In this document: piece by piece, positions 21,071 to 28,293 of the stretch
Layout of the letters: every line of letters starts with the position of its first letter
Position numbering within the stretch: the first letter of the stretch is position 1
Origin: Luteibacter sp. SG786
Lineage (GTDB): Bacteria > Pseudomonadota > Gammaproteobacteria > Xanthomonadales > Rhodanobacteraceae
Length of the DNA: 64,000 bases
Assembly (NCBI RefSeq): GCF_011759605.1
Contig: NZ_JAAOYX010000001.1
Location: 1-64,000, forward strand
Direction of reading: 5' to 3'
Notes under the pieces: generated by a model
Seen by the model: the letters and a program-made list of their open reading frames with translations, nothing else
Databases searched by the model: none
What the model was told of the DNA's origin: nothing
Program-made: the position numbers and the translations under genes

Positions 21071-21152
21071 GTGGGAGCCGGCTATGCCGGCGATCCCGCG
21101 GCAGCGGGCAACCTTGTCGCCAGCACCCATCGCCGCTGAAGCGGCTCCCACA
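21071..21152 (+). repeat. REP doublet (GTGG family) after prc
   Basis: 82-bp doublet 36 bp after the prc stop. It is followed at 15 bp by a second, single REP in the same orientation. Confidence 0.92.
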
Positions 21153-21167
21153 CAGAGCGCGACCCCT

Positions 21168-21207
21168 GTGGGAGCCGGCTTCGCCGGCGATCCCGCGGCA
21201 GCGGGCA
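21168..21207 (+). repeat. Single REP with core, truncated doublet
   Basis: GTGGGAGCCGGCTTCGCCGG plus CGA and the CCCGCGGCAGCGGG core, but the inverted right arm is missing. The sequence breaks off at GGGCATAGACAG. Confidence 0.88.
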
Positions 21208-21277
21208 TAGACAGCGGTTTTGCGCGACTCCTGCTAGCCTCGATGCGTTTTTCACAGCGCAACAAAGGCAGGGACAC

Positions 21278-22156
21278 ATGATCGACTTCCTCGACCGCCT
21301 CGGCATCGACCACGCCATGCGCGCGCTGGTCTTCACCTACGCCATCCGCATCGGCCTGGCGATCCTCCTGCTGGTGATCGGGTTCTGGATCGCGGCCCGG
21401 CTCGCCAACTTCGGTCGCCGCGCCCTGGAGCGCGCTCGTGTCGACGTCACCCTCGCGCTGTTCCTGCGCAACCTCATCTATGGTGTTCTGCTGGCGCTGC
21501 TCTTCATCCAGGTGCTGGGCACCATGGGCGTGCCCACGGCGTCCTTCATCGCCGCCATCGGTGCCGCCGGACTGGCCATCGGTCTTGCGCTGAACAGCTC
21601 GCTGTCCAACCTTGCGTGGGGCGTGCTGCTGATCCTGTTCCGTCCGTTCCGCGTGGGCGACTTCGTGACGGTGGGCGGTATCGACGGCACGGTGGAGAGC
21701 GTGAACCTCATGCACACGTACCTCATCACGCCCGACAACCGCCAGGCCGTGGTGCCGAATGCCAAGGTGGGCGGCGATGCCATCATCAACTACAACGTGC
21801 GCGGCACGCGCCGGTTCGAACTGAAGGTGGGCATCGGCTACGGCGACGACATCGGCAAGGCGATGCAGGTGGTGCAGGAGTTGTTCGCCGAGGATGCGCG
21901 CATCCTCAAGGACCCCGCGCCGGGCGTTTGGACCGAAGGCCTGGGCGATTCCAGCGTGAACCTGGTGATCCGCGGCTGGACCTCCGTGCCGGACCTGTGG
22001 GAAGCACAGACGACGCTGCTCCGCCGGATCAAGGAACGCTTCGCCGAGGAAGGGATCACCATCCCGTATCCGCAGAGCGAGATCCGTCTGGTGGGGCCTG
22101 CGTCCGGCCAGGAAGGAAAGACGTCGTCGCCGCAGGCGTCGTCGAACGACGCCTAG
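21278..22156 (+). CDS. mscS: MscS-family mechanosensitive channel
   Basis: A 292-residue small-conductance mechanosensitive channel, close to E. coli MscS (286). Three N-terminal membrane segments are seen. The third, pore-lining helix is Gly/Ala-rich (FIAAIGAAGLAIGLALNSSL). The cytoplasmic beta domain carries FRPFRVGDFVTVGGIDGTVE and PNAKVGGDAIINY. It releases solutes on hypo-osmotic shock. It stands alone between REP clusters. Confidence 0.95.
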   Translation: MIDFLDRLGIDHAMRALVFTYAIRIGLAILLLVIGFWIAARLANFGRRALERARVDVTLALFLRNLIYGVLLALLFIQVLGTMGVPTASFIAAIGAAGLAIGLALNSSLSNLAWGVLLILFRPFRVGDFVTVGGIDGTVESVNLMHTYLITPDNRQAVVPNAKVGGDAIINYNVRGTRRFELKVGIGYGDDIGKAMQVVQELFAEDARILKDPAPGVWTEGLGDSSVNLVIRGWTSVPDLWEAQTTLLRRIKERFAEEGITIPYPQSEIRLVGPASGQEGKTSSPQASSNDA

Positions 22157-22203
22157 ATCCGGCGCCTCCTCTGAAGCATTTCCTTTTCGCAAGCGGGCTC
22201 TGT

Positions 22204-22286
22204 GTGGGAGCCGCTTCAGCGGCGATTGGGTGCTCGTGGCAAGCGTGCCCGCTGCCGCGGGATCGCCGGCACAGCCGGCTCCCACA
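22204..22286 (-). repeat. REP doublet (GTGG family) after mscS, first
   Basis: 83-bp doublet, TTCAGCGGCGA arm first, 47 bp after the mscS stop. A 50-bp spacer with repeated CTCTCTGTG words separates it from the next copy. Confidence 0.92.
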
Positions 22287-22336
22287 GAGAGCAGCCCGGC
22301 TCTCTGTGACTCCTACGCAGAGCGGCCTGGCTTTCT

Positions 22337-22419
22337 GTGGGAGCCGCTTCAGCGGCGATGGGTGCTCGCGACAAGGCTGCCCGCTGCCGCGGGATCGCCG
22401 GGCACAGCCGGCTCCCACA
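22337..22419 (-). repeat. REP doublet (GTGG family) after mscS, second
   Basis: 83-bp doublet in the same orientation as 22204-22286, with one extra G in the second stem (GCCGGGCACAGCCGGC). Confidence 0.92.
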
Positions 22420-22506
22420 GGCTCACGACCTCCACGCAGACGGGAAATCCGCCCCAAACGACCGTTTTAATCGTGGAAAACGGGTCCGGGCGCGCTCCTG
22501 AGGGAT

Positions 22507-22512
22507 TACAAT
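22507..22512 (+). promoter_or_regulatory. Possible -10 element (TACAAT) of aceF
   Basis: TACAAT lies 86 bp before the aceF start. A similar TAnAAT hexamer precedes trpE and the cytochrome c gene in this window. No convincing -35 was seen. Confidence 0.3.
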
Positions 22513-22597
22513 CGTCCGGTTGCGCCGCAGCACGGGCGCCCATCTTCCCCCGCCAGCGGGTTCGTCCGCCCGCAAGCGCCTGTTTCTAGGAGGTTCC

Positions 22598-24295
22598 ATG
22601 GCCGACGTCAAAGAAGCCCGCATTCCCGATATCGGTGGCAAACCGGTGCCGATCATCGAAATCATGGTCAAGGCAGGTGACCGCGTCGAGAAGGACCAGA
22701 GCCTCCTCACGCTCGAATCCGACAAGGCCACGATGGAAGTGCCGGCGCCTTTCGCTGGCGTCATCAAGGAATTGAAGGTGAAGGTCGGCGACGAAGTCGA
22801 CGAGGGCGCGGTCATCGCGCTGATCGAGGCCGAGGGCGATGCCCCCGCTGCCGCGCCGAAGGCTGAAGCTACCGCCGCCGCGGCTCCCGCGCCGGCTCCT
22901 GCACCCGCACCGGCCCCCGCGGCCGCCAAGGCGCCGTCCGCGTCGAAGTCGTCCGGGCCGGTGGACGTGAAGGTGCCGGACATCGGCGGCAAGCCGGTGC
23001 CGATCATCGAGATCATGGTGAAGGCCGGCGATCGCGTCGAGAAGGACCAGAGCCTGATGACGCTCGAGTCCGACAAGGCCACCATGGACATTCCCGCGCC
23101 CGCCGCGGGCACGATCAAGGAACTCAAGGTCAAGGTGGGCGACGAGGTCAACGACGGCCACGTCATCGCCATCCTGGATAGCGAGGGCGGCGAATCCGCC
23201 GCAGCTGCCGCAGCCGATGCGCAGCCCGCGCCGTCCACCAACAAACCCGGCATTGCCGAGGCCCCCGCGCCGGCCCCGCAGCGCGAAGCGGCAGCGGCTC
23301 CCGTCGCCGACGCCCCCGTGGGCGGCGCGCCGCGCACGCCGCCGGTGTCTTTCGACGCCAGTGTCATCATGCCGGCCAATGCACCGTACGCCAGCCCGGC
23401 CGTGCGCGCCTTCGCGCGCGAGCTCGGCGTCGACGTGGCGCAGGTGAAAGGCAGCGGCCGTGGCGGCCGCATCCAGCGCGAAGACGTCAGCAACTACGTG
23501 AAGCAGGTGATGACCTCGGGCGTGGCACCGTCTGCCGGTGGCGCAGTGGCCGCGGGCGGCGGGCTCAGCCTGCTGCCATGGCCGAAGGTGGACTTCTCCA
23601 AGTTCGGCGAGGTGGAAGAGAAACCGCTCGGACGCATTCCGAAGATTTCCGCGGCCAACCTTGCGCGCAACTGGGCGATGATTCCCCACGTCACGCAGTT
23701 CGAGGACGCCGACATCACCGAGCTGGAAGCCTTCCGCAAGAAGCTCGGCGAAGAGAACAAGGACCTCAAGATCACCCCGCTGGTATTCCAGATCAAGGCG
23801 GTGGTCGCGGCGCTCAAGAAGTTCCCCACCTTCAACGCGTCGCTCGACGCGTCGGGTGAGAAGCTCACGCTGAAGAAGTATTTCCACATCGGCATCGCCG
23901 TGGACACGCCGGACGGCCTTGTCGTGCCGGTCATTCGCGACGCCGACAAGAAGGGCCTGCTCGAACTCGCGGCCGAACTGGGCGAGATCTCGAAGAAGGC
24001 GCGCGACAAGAAGCTCACCGCCAACGACATGCAGGGCGGCTGCTTCTCCATTTCCTCGCTCGGCGGCATCGGCGGTACGGCGTTCACGCCGATCATCAAC
24101 GCACCGGAAGTGGCCATCCTCGGCGTGTCGAAGGCGCAGATGAAGCCCGTCTGGAACGGCAAGGAATTCGCGCCGCGCCTCATGCTGCCGCTGTCCCTGT
24201 CGTACGACCACCGCGTGATCGACGGTGCCCTGGCCGCGCGCTTCGCCGTGTACCTCGCCACCCAGCTCGGCGACATCCGTCGCCTCTTGCTCTGA
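22598..24295 (+). CDS. aceF: Pyruvate dehydrogenase E2, dihydrolipoyl acetyltransferase
   Basis: A 565-residue core subunit of pyruvate dehydrogenase. Two nearly identical N-terminal lipoyl domains carry the lipoylated Lys in LESDKATMEVPAP and LESDKATMDIPAP, separated by Pro/Ala linkers. A subunit-binding domain (YASPAVRAFARELGVDVAQV) and the acetyltransferase domain ending in SYDHRVIDGALAARF (HxxxDG catalytic motif) follow. The start at 22598 has a perfect AGGAGG 5 bp upstream. The E3 gene follows at 15 bp, but no E1 (aceE) gene is adjacent. The upstream neighbour is mscS. Confidence 0.97.
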   Translation: MADVKEARIPDIGGKPVPIIEIMVKAGDRVEKDQSLLTLESDKATMEVPAPFAGVIKELKVKVGDEVDEGAVIALIEAEGDAPAAAPKAEATAAAAPAPAPAPAPAPAAAKAPSASKSSGPVDVKVPDIGGKPVPIIEIMVKAGDRVEKDQSLMTLESDKATMDIPAPAAGTIKELKVKVGDEVNDGHVIAILDSEGGESAAAAAADAQPAPSTNKPGIAEAPAPAPQREAAAAPVADAPVGGAPRTPPVSFDASVIMPANAPYASPAVRAFARELGVDVAQVKGSGRGGRIQREDVSNYVKQVMTSGVAPSAGGAVAAGGGLSLLPWPKVDFSKFGEVEEKPLGRIPKISAANLARNWAMIPHVTQFEDADITELEAFRKKLGEENKDLKITPLVFQIKAVVAALKKFPTFNASLDASGEKLTLKKYFHIGIAVDTPDGLVVPVIRDADKKGLLELAAELGEISKKARDKKLTANDMQGGCFSISSLGGIGGTAFTPIINAPEVAILGVSKAQMKPVWNGKEFAPRLMLPLSLSYDHRVIDGALAARFAVYLATQLGDIRRLLL

Positions 24296-24310
24296 CGGAG
24301 GCCGGCACGC

Positions 24311-26122
24311 ATGGCTAACACGATCGAACTCAAGGTTCCCGATCTCGGCGGTTCGCACGACGTGCCCGTCATCGAGATCCTGGTGAAGGTCGGCGACACC
24401 GTCGCCAAGGACCAGAGCCTCATCACGCTGGAATCCGACAAGGCCACCATGGACGTGCCCGCCTCGCAGGGCGGCAAGATCGTCGAACTGAAGGTCAAGG
24501 TCGGCGATGAGGTCAACGACGGTACCGTCATCGCCCTCGTCGAAGCCGAGGGTGGCGCGGAAGCGCCGGCCGCGGAGAAAGTGGTCGGGCAGTCCGTAAC
24601 GAAGGACGCGCCCCCGCCGGCACCGCCCTCGCCCGCGCCCGCACCGCCGAAGCAGGCGGCCGCCGCTTCGGCTCCCGCGCCCACGGCGGCCGGCGACTCC
24701 GGCCGCAAGGCCGACATCGAATGCGAGCTGGTCGTCCTAGGCTCCGGCCCGGGCGGCTATACCGCGGCGTTCCGCGGCGCGGACATCGGGCTGGACACCG
24801 TGCTGGTCGAGCGTTTCGAATCGCTCGGCGGCGTGTGCCTCAACGTGGGCTGCATTCCGTCGAAGGCGCTGCTGCACGCGGCCGCCGTCATCGACGAAGC
24901 GGCCGCCATGGAAGCCCACGGCATCGCGTTCGGCAAGCCGAAGATCGACCTCGACAAGCTCCGCACCTTCAAGGAGAAGGTGGTCGGCAAGCTCACCGGT
25001 GGCCTCGCGCAGATGGCGAAGGCACGCAAGGTGCGTACCGTCACCGGCGTCGGCAGCTTCATTTCGCCGAACGAAATGGAAGTCCAGACGGCCGAGGGCA
25101 CCAAGCTCATCCGTTTCCGCAATGCGATTATCGCGGCGGGCTCGCAGCCGGTGAAGTTGCCTTCGTTCCCGTGGGACGACGAGCGCATCATCACGTCCAC
25201 CGGCGCGCTCGAACTGCGCGACGTGCCGAAGAAGCTGCTCGTCGTGGGCGGTGGCATCATCGGCCTGGAAATGGCCACGGTGTATGCCGGCCTGGGTTCC
25301 GAGGTGACGGTGGTCGAACTCGCCGATCAGCTCATCCCGGGTGCCGATGCCGACCTCATCAAGCCGCTGCAGGCACGCATCGCCAAGCGCTACAAGGGTA
25401 TCCACCTGAAGACGAAGGTGGTGGAAGCCAAGGCCACGAAGAAGGGCATCGAAGTCACCTTCGACGGCGAGAGCATTCCCGAAACGACCGTGTACGACCG
25501 CGTGCTGGTATCCGTTGGCCGCGTGCCGAACGGTGGCAAGGTCGGTGCCGAGAAGGCAGGCGTCGAGGTCAGCGATCGCGGGTTCATTCCGGTCGACCGC
25601 CAGATGCGCACGAACGTGAAGCACATCTTCGCCATCGGCGACCTCGTCGGCCAGCCGATGCTGGCGCACAAGGCCACGCACGAAGCCAAGGTGGCGGCGG
25701 AAGCCGCGGCGGGGCAGAAGAGCTTCTTCGACGCGCGCGTGATTCCGTCGGTGGCGTACACCGACCCGGAAATCGCCTGGGTGGGCGTGACCGAGCGCGA
25801 GGCGAAGGAAAAGGGCCTGAAGATCGGCGTGGGCAAGTTCCCTTGGGCGGCCTCCGGCCGCGCCATCGGCATCGACCGCACGGAAGGCTTCACCAAGCTC
25901 CTGTTCGACGAGGAAACCCACCGCATCGTGGGCGCCGGCATCGTCGGCCCGCACGCGGGCGACCTCATCTCCGAACTGGCCCTGGCCATCGAGATGGGCG
26001 CAGAAGCCGGCGACATCGGCCGCACCGTCCACCCCCACCCGACGCTGGGCGAATCCGTGGGCATGGCCGCCGAGGTGTACGAAGGCACCATCACGGATCT
26101 TTACATTCCGAAGAAGAAATAA
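24311..26122 (+). CDS. lpdA: Dihydrolipoyl dehydrogenase (E3) with N-terminal lipoyl domain
   Basis: A 603-residue flavoprotein that reoxidises dihydrolipoamide. The first 80 residues are a lipoyl domain (LESDKATMDVPAS), followed by a Pro/Ala linker and the E3 fold. The FAD motif VLGSGPGGYTAAFRGADIG, the redox disulfide GGVCLNVGCIPSK, the NAD motif VVGGGIIGLEMATVYAGLG and the C-terminal HPHPTLGE active-site His-Glu are all visible. Lipoyl-E3 fusions are known in some proteobacteria and are longer than the usual 475 residues. Co-transcribed with aceF. Confidence 0.97.
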   Translation: MANTIELKVPDLGGSHDVPVIEILVKVGDTVAKDQSLITLESDKATMDVPASQGGKIVELKVKVGDEVNDGTVIALVEAEGGAEAPAAEKVVGQSVTKDAPPPAPPSPAPAPPKQAAAASAPAPTAAGDSGRKADIECELVVLGSGPGGYTAAFRGADIGLDTVLVERFESLGGVCLNVGCIPSKALLHAAAVIDEAAAMEAHGIAFGKPKIDLDKLRTFKEKVVGKLTGGLAQMAKARKVRTVTGVGSFISPNEMEVQTAEGTKLIRFRNAIIAAGSQPVKLPSFPWDDERIITSTGALELRDVPKKLLVVGGGIIGLEMATVYAGLGSEVTVVELADQLIPGADADLIKPLQARIAKRYKGIHLKTKVVEAKATKKGIEVTFDGESIPETTVYDRVLVSVGRVPNGGKVGAEKAGVEVSDRGFIPVDRQMRTNVKHIFAIGDLVGQPMLAHKATHEAKVAAEAAAGQKSFFDARVIPSVAYTDPEIAWVGVTEREAKEKGLKIGVGKFPWAASGRAIGIDRTEGFTKLLFDEETHRIVGAGIVGPHAGDLISELALAIEMGAEAGDIGRTVHPHPTLGESVGMAAEVYEGTITDLYIPKKK

Positions 26123-26129
26123 GCACCTA

Positions 26130-26163
26130 CGCGGACGCTGCCGTATGACTGGCAGCGTCCGCG
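26130..26163 (+). terminator. Hairpin after lpdA, terminator-like
   Basis: CGCGGACGCTGCC (26130-26142) and GGCAGCGTCCGCG (26151-26163) form a perfect 13-bp stem with an 8-base loop, 8 bp after the lpdA stop. No T run follows, so it may act as an mRNA-stabilising or weak termination structure. Confidence 0.6.
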
Positions 26164-26187
26164 GCTCCGTCGTCTCATCCTTACTGG

Positions 26188-26646
26188 ATGGCCTCGCCGG
26201 AACACTCCAACCGATTACGCGCCGGTCGCGTCTCCGAAGCGGGACGCATCTACTTCGTGACAACGGTTACGTGGAACCGGACACCGCTTTTTCGCGACGT
26301 GCGCCATGCGCGCACCGCATCGCGCTTATGCCATCGGACCGCCACCTGGCGAGACGCCCGATGTTTGGCATGGGTTCTTATGCCGGACCATTGGCACGGC
26401 CTCATCGAACTCGGCGACGAGGACCTCCACCGTGCGGTCGGCCGATTCAAGGCGGCCGTATCGCGTGCCATCAAGCGTGAAACGCGGCGCGAGTCTCCCG
26501 TCTGGCAGCGCACGTTTCACGACAGGGCGCTTCGCTACGACGACGACATCAAGGCAGCAGCTCGCTATCTCGTCGCGAACCCCCTCCGGGCGGGTCTCGT
26601 GAGCCAGATTGGCCAATACCCATACTGGAACGCGGTCTGGCTGTAG
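26188..26646 (+). CDS. REP-associated tyrosine transposase (RAYT, IS200/IS605-like Y1)
   Basis: A 152-residue single-copy Y1 transposase homolog thought to mobilise REP sequences. The HUH metal motif is DHWHGLIEL (His68, His70) and the nucleophilic Tyr is Tyr127 in AARYLVANPLRAGL. VWQRTFHDRALRYDDD is the usual RAYT central motif. The protein is intact and of typical length. It is followed 14 bp later by a REP pair starting with GTAG, while most REPs in this window start with GTGG. It is probably domesticated, since no terminal repeats bound the gene. Confidence 0.93.
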   Translation: MASPEHSNRLRAGRVSEAGRIYFVTTVTWNRTPLFRDVRHARTASRLCHRTATWRDARCLAWVLMPDHWHGLIELGDEDLHRAVGRFKAAVSRAIKRETRRESPVWQRTFHDRALRYDDDIKAAARYLVANPLRAGLVSQIGQYPYWNAVWL

Positions 26647-26660
26647 CGAGTGCGTTAACT

Positions 26661-26735
26661 GTAGGAGCCGCTATAGCGGCGAGGGCATCTTGCAGCAGTG
26701 TCGCGAGGTTCCCTCGCCGCTATAGCGGCTCCTAC
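26661..26735. repeat. REP pair (GTAG family) flanking the RAYT gene
   Basis: GTAGGAGCCGCTATAGCGGC plus GAGG and its exact inverse CCTC plus GCCGCTATAGCGGCTCCTAC are separated by about 27 bp. The foot tetranucleotide GTAG and the CTATAG loop distinguish this family from the GTGG family. Confidence 0.92.
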
Positions 26736-26795
26736 AGGCGAGAGGTCGCTCTGGTCCTTCTCGCCCTATGGCCCCGCTTATGGCATCGTCGCCGG

Positions 26796-28127
26796 ATGCC
26801 AGCCCCTCAGCCAGCCCACTACTTCCGTCGCCTTGGCGTCTGGGATGCCGCGATGATCGTCATCGGCGGTGTCATCGGCGCGGGTATCTTCCGCACGCCT
26901 GCCACCGTTGCGCAGCTCACCAGTTCCGGCACCGAGGTCATCGTGCTCTGGACGCTCGGCGGCCTGCTCACACTCGCCGGGGTGCTCTGTTACGCCGAAC
27001 TCGGCGCGCGGAGACCTCAGGCTGGCGGCACCTATGTCTACCTGCGGGAAGCCTTCGGGCAACTGCCGGCGTTCCTTTTCGGCTGGACCATGGCGCTCAT
27101 CAATTACCCCGGCAGCGTCGCCGCGGTCGCCACCACGTTCGCCGACTATGCGTGTCGTGCCGCCGGCCTGTCGGCCGAATGGGTGAAGCCCGTTGCGGTA
27201 GGGGCGATCAGCTTCATCGTCACCGTGAACCTCTTCGGCATCCGCGCCGGTGCCTGGGTACAGAACACCTTCACCGTTCTGAAGCTCGGCGCCGTCGCGC
27301 TGCTGATCGTGGTGGGCCTGTTCCTGGCGCGCGGCCATCTCGGCCTTGCGTTTGCCGCCGATCCGACGCACGACGTGCCGGTGGGCACGATCGTCGGGGC
27401 GCTGCTTCCCGCGCTGTTCGCCTACGGCGGGTTCCACTACCTCAACGATCTGGCCGGCGAAGTGCGCGAACCGCAGCGCACGCTGCCCCGTGCACTGGGC
27501 CTCGGCATGGTCAGCGTCGTGATCTGCTACGTGCTGGTGAACGTCGCCTACATGGCGGGCCTCGGCCATGCCGGGCTCGCGGCCAGCACAGCCCCTGCAG
27601 CCGACCTCATGCGCCGCGTCTTCGGGGAATCCGGCGCCACGATCATCGCCGTGGGCATCGCGTGTTCCACCTTCGGCTATTGCAGCATCGCCATTGCAGG
27701 CGGTGCGCGTGTGCTGCAGGTGATGAGCGCGGACGGCATGTTCTTCCGGCCCATCGCGCGCATCGAACCGCGCACGGGCGCACCGCAGTTCGCGCTGGTG
27801 GCGCTGGGCGGGTGGGCGATCGTGCTGATCCTGTCGGGCAGCTTCAATGCGCTGCTGAACTACACGACGGTGGGCGAGTGGTTGTCGCATGCCTTCGGCA
27901 TCGCCACGATCTTCTGGTATCGCAAGAAGCTCACGTCGGAACCTTCGCCCTACCTTGTGCCCGGTTACCCCTGGCTTCCGCTGGTCTTCACCACGACGGT
28001 GCTGTGCGTGATCGCGGCCACGGCCATCGACACGCCTGGTGATGCAGGCATGAGCTTGGTCATCATCGCGCTCGGTGTGCCGGTTTATTATCTGTGGCGA
28101 CGGCGTTCCGCCGTCACGAGGCGCTGA
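26796..28127 (+). CDS. APC-superfamily amino acid permease
   Basis: A 443-residue inner-membrane transporter with about 12 hydrophobic segments. The first helix has the unwound substrate-binding motif IGGVIGAGIFRTPA typical of amino acid/polyamine/organocation carriers. AYGGFHYLNDLAGEVREPQRTLPRAL (read in two parts) is the helix-6/loop signature of L-type-like permeases. The substrate cannot be told. It is monocistronic between REPs. Confidence 0.9.
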   Translation: MPAPQPAHYFRRLGVWDAAMIVIGGVIGAGIFRTPATVAQLTSSGTEVIVLWTLGGLLTLAGVLCYAELGARRPQAGGTYVYLREAFGQLPAFLFGWTMALINYPGSVAAVATTFADYACRAAGLSAEWVKPVAVGAISFIVTVNLFGIRAGAWVQNTFTVLKLGAVALLIVVGLFLARGHLGLAFAADPTHDVPVGTIVGALLPALFAYGGFHYLNDLAGEVREPQRTLPRALGLGMVSVVICYVLVNVAYMAGLGHAGLAASTAPAADLMRRVFGESGATIIAVGIACSTFGYCSIAIAGGARVLQVMSADGMFFRPIARIEPRTGAPQFALVALGGWAIVLILSGSFNALLNYTTVGEWLSHAFGIATIFWYRKKLTSEPSPYLVPGYPWLPLVFTTTVLCVIAATAIDTPGDAGMSLVIIALGVPVYYLWRRRSAVTRR

Positions 28128-28151
28128 AGATATCGGCTGGAGCCGCCTCCT

Positions 28152-28234
28152 GTGGGAGCCGCTTCAGCGGCGATAGGGTGCTTGCGGCAAGCGTGCCCGC
28201 TGCCGCGGGATCGCCGGCATAGCCGGCTCCCACA
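28152..28234 (-). repeat. REP doublet (GTGG family) after the permease gene
   Basis: 83-bp doublet, TTCAGCGGCGA arm first, 24 bp after the permease stop. A stray GGAAGCTCCCACAACT follows. Confidence 0.92.
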
Positions 28235-28293
28235 ACTCGCCTGCATGGGAAGCTCCCACAACTCATTCATCTCCACCGTGGCAGATTTGTGCA

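Noticed and set aside
18491-22285. Very long open frame on the minus strand opposite lipA, prc and mscS
   Set aside because: Antisense to well-supported genes, composed of His/Arg/Val-rich translation typical of the complementary frame in G+C-rich DNA. The same applies to long frames opposite glpD, mrdA, aceF, nrdJ and pdsS.
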